Assembly (NCBI GenBank): GCA_947034895.1
Contig: OX344762.1
Location: 17,898,760 to 17,962,759 of the forward strand
Source of the DNA: Rhytidiadelphus loreus
Lineage: Eukaryota > Streptophyta > Bryopsida > Hypnales > Hylocomiaceae
DNA length: 64,000 nucleotides
Direction: 5' to 3'
The notes under the pieces: generated by a model
The model's input: the letters and a program-made list of their open reading frames with translations, nothing else
The model's database searches: none
Told to the model about the DNA's origin: nothing
Translations under genes and position numbers: made by a program
Part shown: positions 49,723-60,491 of the stretch, piece by piece
Layout: every line of letters starts with the position of its first letter
How positions within the stretch are numbered: position 1 is the stretch's first letter

Positions 49723-50288
49723 TCAGTTAGCTGCGCTAAAAGAGATGGCTTTATCGACATATTGATGATATACATGAGTCTCTTGTGCTTTTTGTCTTCT
49801 AATTCTTCCTCTAATTTTTTTGTCTATAGGTAGTGTATGGGTGTTTCCGTGTGGTGTGGTTGAGGAACTCGTGGAACCTGACAAAATGTACCATAGTTTC
49901 TCTCTCTTAGTGACTTTAGTGATCATATATTTTCACACGTGGAAATTTGAGGATCCTGTCGGTTTTGTTTCGTCGGGAACAAAATTATCCTTTGACATCG
50001 TGTACGACTTCTATTTTCTCAAACTAATACCGTAACCAGGAAAATGAACGAGTAACCAAACGTTGATACATGTGAAGCAAGATCTAACTCTCAGGCTCTG
50101 ATACCATGTGAGAATAACTTAATAACATACTGACTCTAATGTAAAGACAGACATACTCATCATATTCTCTCATATAGATCAATACTAAGATGAATTAATG
50201 AGAGGCAGAGCCTTATATATATACAAGCTAAGCTAATGGTAAATGAACAGTAAACACATCGAGGTGACAAAAGGATAAATTGTTAACA
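49723..50288 (-). mobile_element. Truncated Copia element: LTR, primer-binding site and gag piece
   Basis: On the minus strand an LTR of about 182 bp (50288 to 50107) starts TGTTAACA and ends CACA. It is followed directly by TGGTATCAGAGCC, the standard initiator tRNA-Met primer site. Next comes a gag remnant with NFHV, a stop replacing the usual Trp, then KYMITKVTKREKLWYIL, ending near 49723. The same TGTTAAC LTR start and a similar gag motif occur in the Copia element at 10224-18084, so the two are relatives. No second LTR was found. Confidence 0.8.
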
Positions 50289-50410
50289 AAAGGATGAGAA
50301 AGTGGTGGGTAGTAGGGCTTTTTATTTTGGCACTGAAAGGCCAGATTGCACCCGCCTGGGAACCCTAGCGAATAGGGTATGCAAATTGGGTACCTGAAAA
50401 TGTGGAAAAG

Positions 50411-50638
50411 TCGCCACGTCAGCGTCAATCGCTACTCGGGTTGGGCCAGGTTGGCGGCAGAATGGCCCCGAGATTGGCAAGCTGTCGCCACTCTTCTTCT
50501 CCACTGCGCCACGACTCCACAATGAATGATGGATTATCGCCACTCCTTGCAATTGCTTCCCACTCCTTGCTCCGGACTCTTTCATAATGTCGCCACAAAT
50601 TTTGGATGCGGCGTTCACTTCTGAATTCCGTTCGCCAC
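50411..50638 (+). repeat. Left subterminal TCGCCAC cluster of the hAT element
   Basis: Five exact TCGCCAC motifs lie at 50411, 50485, 50537, 50590 and 50632, all in the same orientation. Clustered short motifs near the ends of hAT elements usually bind the transposase. Confidence 0.75.
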
Positions 50639-51013
50639 GGATCCATTGGCCTGGCCTCTTCATTTTGCCACTTCGCTTCTTCAATGTAGGAGGGTTTCAC
50701 CACTTCGCTGTGGGAGTGGAGGTACTCATTTCGCTAGGCTTCCGCGACCTCTACGCTTCCAAGTTGTAGACCACCACTCCGATTTTAATGTGTTTTGTTA
50801 ATTGTCGAAGTTAGTGGTAGTAGTTGGTGGAAATGGAGCTTTTACGCCGCCATGCAACATCTGTCCCTTGCATGCACATGAAATTGCTAAGAATTATGTA
50901 TTTTGTTCGTGATTTTGTCCTGTATTTCTGTCAATTGCACTGCGGTGTTTGTAAGCCGTTTGTTGCTACCATATTGTATGCGTTTTGTGCTGCGTGGAGG
51001 GTGAATTGCCGGG

Positions 51014-54000
51014 ATGGAGCCAGGTCAGGAAGATTGCGGAGAGGACGCAGTTGCGAGAGCGGTGCGTGCTACAGAGGTCGCTCGCGTGGCCAAAAAAAAG
51101 GCAAACAAAGCTGCGAAGGAGGCCTTGGAGGTGGCGCGAAGAGAGCTCAAGCGGAAGGGGAAAATTGTGGACTTGCGAAAGACTGAAGCGCGGAAGAAGA
51201 CGGTGAATTCGTACTTTCAATCTTCGCGGGGCTCTGGAGGTGGCCAGCCACTGGCGTTTGTCTTGGATGGCTCAATGCCAGATGTTCCTGGGGTGGAGCC
51301 TACTTCTGCGGAGGAGTACCCAAGTGACGACAATGATGTAGGCTGGCCACTTCTTCGTAGACACAGTTCTTTGCTATCCATTGACACTACGAGAACCCCT
51401 GATTCTTTGTCAGGTTCTGGTGACACTGTGGTCTTAAGCGCCAAGTCACCATTGATTCATATATCAGAGGATTCCGAGGAACCAGACAATGCCAGGTTTG
51501 TAGAGGTATTGGTGGACTCTGAGGGATCCGACGAGGACTCGGACTTCGAGTCTCCTCCGTCCAAACGAGGTGGAAATAGTTGCCGAAAATCCAGTAGTTA
51601 TCGATCAGTGGCTCAAACGCGATACGATAGGCATCGCAAGTTCCAGACCGTGTGGGCCGCAAAATTGCCATGGGCGGAGGGGATCATGGCCACGGATGGA
51701 ATTCTGCATATGGTAAAATGCAAAGTCTGTACTGCCATTGATCGGAAGCCTTGTGTGATGGCGCTGAAGTCCGATACATTATTCAAACACGATGGAAAAC
51801 GGACCGCCAAAAAAGACTTGCCACAGTACAAGGTCAAGGCAGGAGAGCAGTACGTAGCTACTCATTGCAAACACCGCAAGAATATGAAATTGTACGCAGC
51901 GAAGCCTCCAACTTCGGTCCTGGAGCAAGTGAATCACTGCACCACTCTTGAGTCCAGAAAGAAACGGGTTCAATTCGCCACTTTGTTTCAGTTGCTTTCA
52001 GATGGTCGTCCAATGCTTGAGTTTAAATCTCGTGCATCCTTGTACCAATTGCTTACTGTGCCAGACCTTCCTTCCGCACATTGGTGCTGCAATTCTGGTT
52101 GGATCATGGCAAGGTATATGTATAAGCAAGTCCTTGATGAGATGAAACACTTGATTGGTAATGCGAGATACTTGGCAGTCACGGTTGATGAAGTAACAGT
52201 TGTGGACAATTCCAGCTTCTTGTCTGTTCATGCGTACATTGTATAGGATTGGGTGCGGATTCCTTTGTTGATATCCCTGCAAGGTGTGGAATGCACGCCA
52301 AACGCAGAGAATTTGACTGAGCTCATTGTCTGGGCAATCCTTGTTGGTGGGGGCCTAGATTCGGAGTCTTTGGCCCACAAATTGATAAGTTTCGGGGCAG
52401 ATAGAGCATCGACACTGTAGGGGAATCGATCTAGTGTCACTACGCAAATAATAGAGAAACATGCACCGTTTCTAGTTGGCGTTCATTGTGTGGCCCACCG
52501 ATGCAACCTTGCATTCAAAGCCCTGTCTAATTTGGGCATTTTTTCAGACATCGAGAAACTTATCTCTATGACTTACGGGTACTTCTACAAAAGTCCAAAA
52601 AGGTTCTTTGAGTTCAGACAACTGACTGAGCTGACGCAAACGAAGGGATTGAAGATGCTTAAGAATGTGCAGACCCGCTGGGTCAATTTGATTGAGCCCC
52701 TTCAACGCTTGTTGTCCGAATATCGCACCTTGATATACAAGATGACTGCCAATTTGAATGAGAACAACAAAGTAGAGGTATGTTTATTTGGACTGCCGAC
52801 TTTCCATTGCATTGCTACACTTCTCTTCATTTCAAAATAGTTTGTGAAGAATATGTAGTTGCTATATTTGCTATATGCCATGCTTGAATGGCGTTGGGTT
52901 TACTTTCTTACATGCGTGAATCCGTTGATGTTTGTGTCTGTGCGATGTGCAGGCTTGTCTACAGCTCCTTCTTGACCCTTACCTGATGGTAGGGATGTGT
53001 GCGCTCCTCCCATTGTTAGAAGCAATCGACACACTTGTCATGTTTGCCCAGAAGAGGGACGTCTATATATGTGACTTTGTCGCTGCTGTGAAGGTGTGCC
53101 AGGCTTCACTTTACCGCATGTATGAGGATAAAGGGACCTCATTTTGTAGCGACGAGTTCTAGAGCTTTAACAATCTACTAGAGTGCAGCCACGAGCAGAT
53201 CCATATTAAATGGATGACCGACTTGAATGACAATTCTGCAGTCTTGACCTTCATCTGCCACGGCAAGCAGATACATGCTGAACATCGGGGTGCTCCAGTC
53301 AATCGTGAAGTATGGGCAAATTTGGTGGGCAAAGTAAAGGCCGAATGCACAAGTAAGTGCTTTCAAACTTTTGTTCTTTTCCATTCTTTGTGAGCTTCGA
53401 TTTTTCATTTCAACTATTGGCCGTATGCAGTCGATGTTGGTTCTTCAAGTGACATTTGCCGTAACAAGTTCTTCTATTTCCATTTGCTCTGTGAACTTGA
53501 GTTAAGTACATGTTGAATTGTAAAAATTAAAAAACCAACAATGCCCTAGAGCTTTACAACAGTTCACTTGCAGTATGAGTTTTAACTGGTTGTGTTGGTG
53601 CATGTAGGTGCCGCAAAAGTGCTTGTGGCAGAACTTGATGCACGTTTCCCAAATCAGAGCGTCATGAACGCTTTCGGAATTTTCTACCCTCAGTACTGGT
53701 GTCAAACGAATGCCGAGGAAGGTTTTGACAATCAATTGCGCACGCTCATGGATGCATATGGTCACGGCCGTATTCTGGGTTAGGGTGACAAGAAAGTACT
53801 CTTGAAACCTCTCATCGACCGGGATGCTATCATGTCCGAAAGAGCTCTATTCAAAACTTGCATGAAATCTAACTGTCGTGCAGCAATGCTCCCATTGTAT
53901 GACGTGAATCTGCTGACCAAAGTCTGGAGGGTCCTTGACAGCAACAACAGTTTAACTCAGAATTTTGGTGAGTTTATAAAGCTGGCCAAGATGGTCGTGG

Positions 54001-54212
54001 TTCACGTCTTGGGGTCAGTTGAAGATGAGCGTCTGTTCTCCAGTGTTGGATTTCTGAAATCAAAACTCTGAAACAATTTGGAGGAGCATATTTAGGTGGT
54101 CGTTGGCATGTTCTTCCAACAAATTTTCACACTTCAAAGCTTCCCTTATCAAAAGGTATTTGACGAATGGTTTGTCTCTGGAGGGCGTGGGAGATATTTG
54201 GCAGGTATTTAG
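51014..54212 (+). pseudogene. hAT transposase with BED-like zinc finger, broken by six stops
   Basis: Parts 51014-52777, 52953-53352 and 53608-54212 join in phase at GT-AG borders. The N-terminal third is charged and low in complexity. A BED-like finger (KLPWAEGIM, CKVC, then HCKHRKN) lies near residues 220-300. The RNase H-like core shows VTVDEVTVVDNSSF, SFGADRAS and the CVAHRCNLA motif. The C-terminal dimerisation region has GSVEDERLFSSVGFLKSKL. Premature stops are TAG at 52244, 52418, 53160, 53781 and 54093 and TGA at 54069; the frame otherwise continues cleanly through each. Every stop is one C-to-T change from Gln (CAG) or Arg (CGA). The gene is dead as a whole, although a 410-residue N-terminal piece with the DNA-binding finger remains open. 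Confidence 0.9.
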
Positions 54213-55349
54213 GTTCTAGTGCTGCAGTTGGAGCAATAGTTGCGTAGACAGGTCATGCGAGGTACTTGGTAGATAGGTTCTTGGAGATAGGCTAAATCGA
54301 TGAGGTATGAGATAGATCGTGCTTGTAGTGTCTTCAAGCTGGTGAGCTATATATTTTCTTCTTGCCGGTATGTGTTTCTCACCTGTTGATTGTTGTTGAC
54401 AGCGTTGCTCAACATGCGTATTTCCATTGTGTATGGTCGTCTCTCATGCTTCCACTTTTGTCAATGTCTGTTTTCCTATCTCTCATGCTGAAATTGGTAT
54501 GTCTTTGTTTGCATCGACACATTGGCATTTGTAATTGAATGCCTAAACCGCTAAGGTAACATTTGGTTTTCTATGTGAGTTACATCTGCTACGAGTACTG
54601 GAGCTTTCAGTCATGTGTTAGTTTTCATGGTTGGTGTTCTGGTCTATTTCTTACTTTGGCATCAAAGGGTTTTTTGGGGGGGCGCAGGTCAATGTTTGCC
54701 TGGAGAAATCTTGGCCGAAGGTGAGGTATGTACTCCGTCATGATAAGGTAAGGTATTCTAACTCCCACCCTCCGCCAATTGATATGCCATTGTGTGTGTT
54801 GCGTTCTTCTTTCAACATTCGTGTGGCCTGATTTGCTAGTCCACCGTAAGAATATGGTGTTCCAGTGAGTAATTCAATGAGTATTGTGAATGCATATTGT
54901 AGTTGGATTGCACATATACTTTCTCTATATGAACTTGGAAGTTGAATGGATGTTTAAGTCCCCGGAAACATATGACCTTACTGTTTAGATATTTTTTGTC
55001 TGGAATCTGACATCTCAGCGCCAATAAAAAAAAAATTATATTTTTATGCCAAAGCCCCAAGAAGTTCTACTGACTTTGGCATCGGAGTGGTTTGAGGGTG
55101 GGTGCAGGTGTAGTTCTACACTTTCCAATTGCTTTCACTGATCGTTTCTTGAGTTGGCTGAAATTTGTTTTTGAAATGTTGATGCTCGCCAGATCGCACT
55201 GGAATTTGAAAGCAGCTTTCCTTCTATTCGCCCAACAAAACTACAATGCACAGCTGTATTTCACCTCTCCCCTTGGAAAACAGTGATCATGGTTGCCAAA
55301 AATACGCTGCCAGAATTGGTAAGTTTGCCGGGGGAAAAAAAATGATTTT

Positions 55350-55455
55350 TCGCCACTTATTGCATCGACAAAAGCCCCAAAGTCGCCAGTAAAAGATTGC
55401 CAAGTGGCCACCTCAGTCGCCACTTGAACTTCAGAAAGACAAAGAATATCGCCTT
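55350..55455 (+). repeat. Right subterminal TCGCCAC cluster of the hAT element
   Basis: Exact TCGCCAC motifs lie at 55350 and 55417, with variants TCGCCAG (55383), TGGCCAC (55403) and TCGCCTT (55449). They have the same orientation on the plus strand as the left cluster rather than being mirrored. Confidence 0.65.
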
Positions 55456-55681
55456 TTCGTTCAACACACAAATTTGAAAACAAAAGCCCTGGTGGGTAGT
55501 AGAACTAAGGTCATAACCAGTGATCTCAAAACGGGTTTAGGGTTTTTAGCCAAATGTTCATTTTGGGAAGATTTTTTTTCAAATAAAGTAGAAACCAAGC
55601 GAATTTTAGCCAGTTTAGAGATCGCTGGTCATAACTGTTTGGAATCCTTTTCTTTTTGAAACTGCAACAGATCAGACCATT

Positions 55682-55791
55682 CATTCTGTATAAATTGTAC
55701 CTCCAAACTTGCAAGCCATTATTACAGGAATAACATGACTTGAGAAATCATGGCTCTCTTGCAAGTTTGGAGGTACAATTTATACAGAATG
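55682..55791. repeat. Perfect 34-bp inverted repeat with 42-nt loop
   Basis: The segment 55682-55715 (CATTCTGTATAAATTG ... CCAAACTTGCAAG) is the exact reverse complement of 55758-55791. CCAT and ATGG just inside could extend the pairing slightly. It is non-coding. It could be a small foldback element or a stem-loop RNA precursor; nothing shows that it is transcribed. Confidence 0.85.
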
Positions 55792-56064
55792 TTAATGTTT
55801 TTTTGTTTCTTTTTAACAAATGAGCAGAGAATGTTAATGTTTCAAGGGACATTGAGAATGGCCTCAATCACACAATTATTTCTTCCTCAGAAAGCAATGA
55901 GCTAGCGTTCTCATATTTTTTGGCATTAATAAATGTAGAAGTGCAGTAATATTGAAAACCCGATCCCTGCGCTGATGACAACTCAGGAGGAAGACTTGCA
56001 AATACAATCTTCACTTAACCCGTCGACGTCGACACGGATGTTTGGTGTACAAATAATAGTAGTG

Positions 56065-56515
56065 GATTTTAAGTTTTAGATTCCATGCATATGGTTGGAT
56101 TCACCAATTCTATCACCAACTTTTTTTTTATAAATTTTGAAAAGGAAATTTCAAAATTCCTTGTAAAATGAATTACAAGCAAATTTTACTCCGTATCATT
56201 TTTTGAGTAAAATTTGTTGGAATGGATTTGGAAGGAGGTTCTCTTGACATGGTGATTTTTTGAAAATTTTGAGTTCTTTAAATCTATGACTTCATTTTTA
56301 TAAATTCAATTTTGAACTAATGTCAATGCAATTTTGGCTTGGTCAACTACATGTACTCTAGTAACAACAAATCCAATCATTAGATAGGATGACACCTTGA
56401 TAAAGTATCTCCACAAATTAGGATGACTTTCATCAAAGCAATAATGAGAAAAAATCAAGAATATTAATCTATTTGTCCTTCAGAAAGTGGATATGGGAAT
56501 GCTTAAGAGTTAAGT
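56065..56515 (+). repeat. Dispersed repeat, copy 2 (partner at about 8480-8950)
   Basis: This is homologous to 8480-8950 in the same orientation, with small indels. The class is unknown. It ends near GGAATGCTTAAGAGTTAA, where copy 1 has GGAGTGCTTAGGGGTTAA, which resembles the ends of the TTAACCC-type elements elsewhere in the window. Confidence 0.6.
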
Positions 56516-57263
56516 ATGAATGTAGTTATGGGCCTAGGGCTAATCCTATCAATATGTTCAATTGGGGAGGTTTTAGAATATAATTCAATGCCAATTTATG
56601 ATATTAGGAAATTTAATGGTAGTATAGTAGAGCTCTACTGATAATTGTTTAGTTACAAAGCACTAAATTTTGAAGTCTCATTATATTTCTAAATGTATAT
56701 CTCTAGTAACCATCTATATAAGTTAATTACACCTCCAAATCTATCCCATAGAAGGGGTGAGTGCACATACCTTATTAACCCTTAAAAGGGTGCATTTTGA
56801 AAATCACATAGTTCTTGTTTTTGAATGTTATTAGATATAACAAAGAAAATGTAACTCTAGTCATCTACTTTTTATTCCATTTTAATTTTTTTTCAAATTT
56901 TTTCACATTTTAATTTTTGTGACACCTGAAAGTAGAATCTTAATAACTTAAAATACACCATTTTTGAATTTATTTTATTTTATCAAATTTCTCTTGGTGT
57001 GAGCTCAATTACCACTATTACCTCCTTTTATGTAAAAAAAGATCATAATATCTTAATCATTTTTGTAATTACTATGATTTTTACAAAGAAATTACCTAAA
57101 AATATCATATTAATGTTTTATTAATTTTTTTAATTGTGAAAATATTAAGATAAGTTATGAATATATATTACAACATGAAGAAGATATCAAAATTTTGAAA
57201 TGTGTATTTTAATATAGAAAACCAATGAAGTTTAACCAACTTAGAACAAACATGAATTGTCCT
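56516..57263. other. AT-rich intergenic sequence
   Basis: No gene or RNA is supported. Confidence 0.45.
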
Positions 57264-57505
57264 TTAACCCATTAGCACTTGAATCCATTCTTGAAATTTT
57301 GCATATTGCTGTTTAAGTATCTTTATAAATATATACAGAGTGTTATTTACCTCAATTTCATCATACAAAAAGTTAAAAAAAGAAGTCAAGCATTAGTTTG
57401 GATTAGTTTGGATGAATGAGAAGTTTTTTGTTCAAAAAGTCCTTGAGATCTCTCTATTCATTATCCCAATTTTGGAAGTTGGAGCACTACAAGGTTAAGG
57501 GTTAA
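57264..57505. mobile_element. TTAACCC-ended element, copy B
   Basis: It starts TTAACCCATTAGCACTT and ends GGTTAAGGGTTAA, and is homologous at both ends to 27170-27634 but lacks the CACTA MITE found there. A short duplication (TTAAGGGTTAATGCAA twice) lies at its right border. Confidence 0.55.
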
Positions 57506-57653
57506 TGCAAATTAAGGGTTAATGCAAATGTTCATAACCTCAATTTCACCTCATCGAATATTGTATGATTCAAACTTTCAACTACAATACTAATGACATT
57601 CATGCTTTACATTTTCCTGAAAAGTAAAGAATAGGTGGTACCTGGTGGAGCAA

Positions 57654-57896
57654 TCAATAGCTTTGAAAAGAGGGGTAACGTTTCTTTAGACGGAGTATTC
57701 GGTTGTCACAGTAGTACATGGTGCACTGGAGTGGTTTAGCCTTGCATGCAGGATTAGTGTAGCAAGACCATTTTGAGCACAGCAGATAGGAGTTGTTAGG
57801 AACTAAGATAGATGCACATATAGGATGGTCAATTTTGTTAGATTGGCGCAATTCATGGCTTAAATAACTATCACATTCATCTTCAATCAAAAATAT
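57654..57896 (-). other. Cys-rich open frame without a start codon
   Basis: The frame codes about 80 residues with seven cysteines and ends KRYPSFQSY before a stop at 57654. The frame stays open upstream to about 57930 but contains no ATG, so it could be a last exon, a decayed peptide gene or chance. I do not recognise a family. Confidence 0.2.
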
Positions 57897-58285
57897 GATG
57901 TGGGAAATGAATGGATGAGGTGCAATTTATATACAAACTTAAGCCATTGCAAGATTTTTATTGCAGTTTCCAGCGTGGTCACGTGGTTACAGTACCGACA
58001 GAAGATTCTCTTTATGATGGTATCTACTAAAAGCTCCTGAAATAATCTAATTTCGCAGTTACTGAAAACCCTGGAAACTGCAGAAGTAAACTTTTGTCAA
58101 TTCCATCGAGCAGAGACAGTGGAAGTAGTAAGTACAGCAGAGAAGTTCTGGTCCAAAGCATGAAGAAACAGAGAAAGTTGGTCTTGAAAGGTTCTGTGGA
58201 GACCACATGCATGAATTTGAAATACCTGATTCAGCACAGAAGGGAGGTGTCCAGTTCTTATATTACACCATTTGAGACATTTCCA

Positions 58286-58510
58286 TTATCTGGAAGGCCA
58301 CTTTGGGAACACCATTTTGTCACCCAGAATATGAGCGCTGTCTGCGTATGCAGATCCCAAACCCACCCCAGCGCCGAAGGCCACAGCTGACCACCGGGTG
58401 GTGGGACTTCGGAACATGACGAGGGCGGAGGCTAACCCTGCCAATGATCCATACACAAAGCGTCGCAGCGTCAAGTCTATGCACAAGTCGTATTGCTCGT
58501 CGATCTGCAT
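58286..58510 (-). CDS. MIC10: MIC10-like subunit of the mitochondrial MICOS complex
   Basis: From the in-frame ATG at 58510 the protein is 75 residues. MIC10 is a hairpin protein of the inner mitochondrial membrane whose oligomers bend the membrane at crista junctions. The family layout is clear: DLCIDLTLRRFVYGSLAG leading into the first span, a short loop (RSPTTRW), and the second span with the glycine motif GAGVGLGSAY. The coding frame stays open upstream to 58639 (LIQDECKANGPRSFKDL...), and an acceptor-like TGCCAG near 58613 suggests an upstream exon, so the true N terminus is probably longer. A divergent RING gene starts about 2 kb away. Confidence 0.8.
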   Translation of the reverse strand: MQIDEQYDLCIDLTLRRFVYGSLAGLASALVMFRSPTTRWSAVAFGAGVGLGSAYADSAHILGDKMVFPKWPSR

Positions 58511-58910
58511 TTGCGACGGCCCCCGCTTCTTTGCAATATCTGTGCTGAGGTCCTTGAAGCTCCGAGGTCCATTGGCCTTGCATTCATCTTGAATGAGAGC
58601 CCACACTGGCAGTATCAGGACTTTATCACCGTAGACCACAAAAGGAAAAGTGATCGAATTGCCCTTCCTATTCTCTTGATGGCCAAGACCTACTGGAACT
58701 GCCTTACATTGGTGAAGTCACTCAATGGAATGGCTTACCCTAATAAAACCAACTCAAATGGGAGCTGAGTCACGCATGTGATAGCTTACACTCCAAATGT
58801 ATCACTAAGACATTGAGAAGTGGAACTCAAAATGAGACCACAACTGATTACAATTCAAGGCACTGCAGTTTCCACTGGATTTAAAATAAAAAATTCCGAA
58901 CAGAGATTAC

Positions 58911-59681
58911 ATAGGTTTGCACAGATGATTTTGCCCCCACTTTGGATAGCACATTCCAAGACATATCTGCCTCTGTTAATGTCAGGGTCCTGGTGCGGAG
59001 ATCTCACAATCTCAAAACCTAATCTAAAACCTAATCTGAGACCTAACCTAACAGTGCAGACATGACTCACCAACTGTCCAGTCGCCAGTTCGAACGTTCG
59101 ATCCCAAACCCTTTCTGTTTCGACATGAACAGCATTGCATTGAATTCAACTTCACGAGTACTTAGTGGGCATCGTAGTACCTGGCATTGTGGGTCGACAC
59201 TCGCCTCTCCAACAACAAGATCGTCGTCAGCGAGACGGACCACTCCTGTTGAGTGCAACAATCAATTCCATAAATACAATGCATATGTTTCTCCCGGCCA
59301 GCTTTGCGTTTTCAACTATGCAAAGATTGGGAAATGCAACAATATCATCATCATCAACTCAGCAAAAAAATCAATGTGGCATTCATCTTCGTACACATTC
59401 GTCATCAGGACAGAAATTGGAGTTCTTCAATTCCTGAAAGAAACAGAAAATTCTGGAAGCATGCCTAATGCAAAATTATGATCAAGCATTGATGTCAGAG
59501 CACTGGCTACAAACGTATTAACCTGCTAAACTGCAGACTCATTACATGGCCAATTCATGTCAAAGTAATATACTAATATCATGGCGAAGTTGACCTGCAG
59601 AATAGTTGTCCTGTCCAGAAATAAGCGTCGACAATCCTCTTGCAACACAGAAACCAAAGGGACGGTGGGCATCTCAAAGAC
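58911..59681 (-). CDS. Possible exons of an unrecognised gene, or 5' part of the MIC10 gene
   Basis: Three short open segments with AG/GT borders, 59595-59681, 59181-59245 and 58911-58989, join in phase and read VFEMPTVPLVSVLQED through EWSVSLTTILLLERRVST to TLTLTEADMSWNVLSKVG. I do not recognise the family. A further Arg-rich stretch upstream (RRELSRLLLGAGFLSFLGD, about 59860-59920) could be an earlier targeting exon. The chain rests only on splice borders and phase, which can agree by chance. Another reading of the last segment is in phase with the MIC10 exon. Confidence 0.3.
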
Positions 59682-59699
59682 CTGCATAACGATGCAAAA

Positions 59700-60491
59700 A
59701 ATTTAGGAGCTACGAAGAGATGGCTCGGACAACGCGTTTCGCGCCATGGAGGGAGTGACCAAGACAGGCTGAGATTGATAAACGAAATACTCAAATGACT
59801 GGAAATAACACGTTGGCCTCATAGACTCGTAACGATATTTGACCAGGGCATGCATGGGGGGCGAAGAGTCACCGAGGAAGGAAAGGAAACCAGCCCCCAG
59901 CAGTAGTCGGCTCAGTTCTCTCCTCCACAAATGGCGTTTCCGCAAAGGCACCCACGTTTCCTAATCTGACTTGGCAAGCAGATTGGGGAAGCTTGGCTGG
60001 ACGGGAAAAAATTAAGTTCTCATGCTTCTTCCCAAGAGGTTTGTGTCCACACCCCTCTGTCTCTCACTTGACGAGCCCCACCTTCCATCTGCTCTGTGCA
60101 TCATTGTGATGCAAAGCTCTCGATTGGCATCTTCCGTTCAGACTCTGCTCCGGAACATAGTTTTGGTTAAAAATATGCAGAGTCGCTGTTCGACGTTGTC
60201 TTATTTTGCTGCTGCTATTCGTAAAGTTCATGATAAACCATGGTTTCCAAAACTACGAAGACAGAAAAAGGAATCGAAGTTCGAAATGCTTACCCAATCG
60301 CTTCTCTCAGACTTGACAACAGCTCCACTGCGTATCCAGCATTAATCTGCATTGTGTTCAAGCAAAGCTCCAAAAACAACTCGGCACAGAGCACAAGTAT
60401 CAAAAGAATTCAGGTCACCACTATGCTAAAAGAAAACAATGTGCTATAGCAATGCAATAACCAGCAGTGTAATCGGTTCCGAAGATTAGGC
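59700..60491 (+). promoter_or_regulatory. Divergent intergenic and leader region upstream of the RING gene
   Basis: This stretch should hold the leader and promoter of the plus-strand RING gene and, on the other strand, upstream parts of the MIC10-side gene. A plus-strand 107-codon frame at 60022 has no family features and could be an upstream frame in the leader. No certain promoter motif was seen. Confidence 0.3.

Larger units (their letters stand above)
50313..55491 (+). mobile_element. hAT-superfamily DNA transposon with complete ends
   Basis: The left end is TAGGGCTTTT (50313) and the reverse complement of the right end is CAGGGCTTTT (ending 55491), with an exact 8-bp duplication GTGGGTAG at 50305-50312 and 55492-55499. 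Both the end sequence and the 8-bp duplication are hAT hallmarks. The 5179-bp interior codes a decayed BED/hAT transposase, with TCGCCAC motif clusters near both ends. The region after the transposase (54213-55345) is non-coding by eye. The ends are intact enough that it might still be moved by a related active transposase. Confidence 0.93.

Noticed and set aside
50322..50703. Minus-strand frames of 92-120 codons near the left end of the hAT element
   Set aside because: They overlap the subterminal motif cluster and show no domain; they are more likely chance frames in a GC-richer stretch.
52244..54095. Programmed stop read-through or recoded TAG in the transposase
   Set aside because: Five TAG plus a TGA scattered through the frame are explained more simply by C-to-T decay; no read-through context or hairpin is seen after the stops.
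60022..60345. 107-codon plus-strand frame upstream of the RING gene
   Set aside because: It has no family features, and its position fits a leader or promoter; it might be an upstream frame but not a supported gene.
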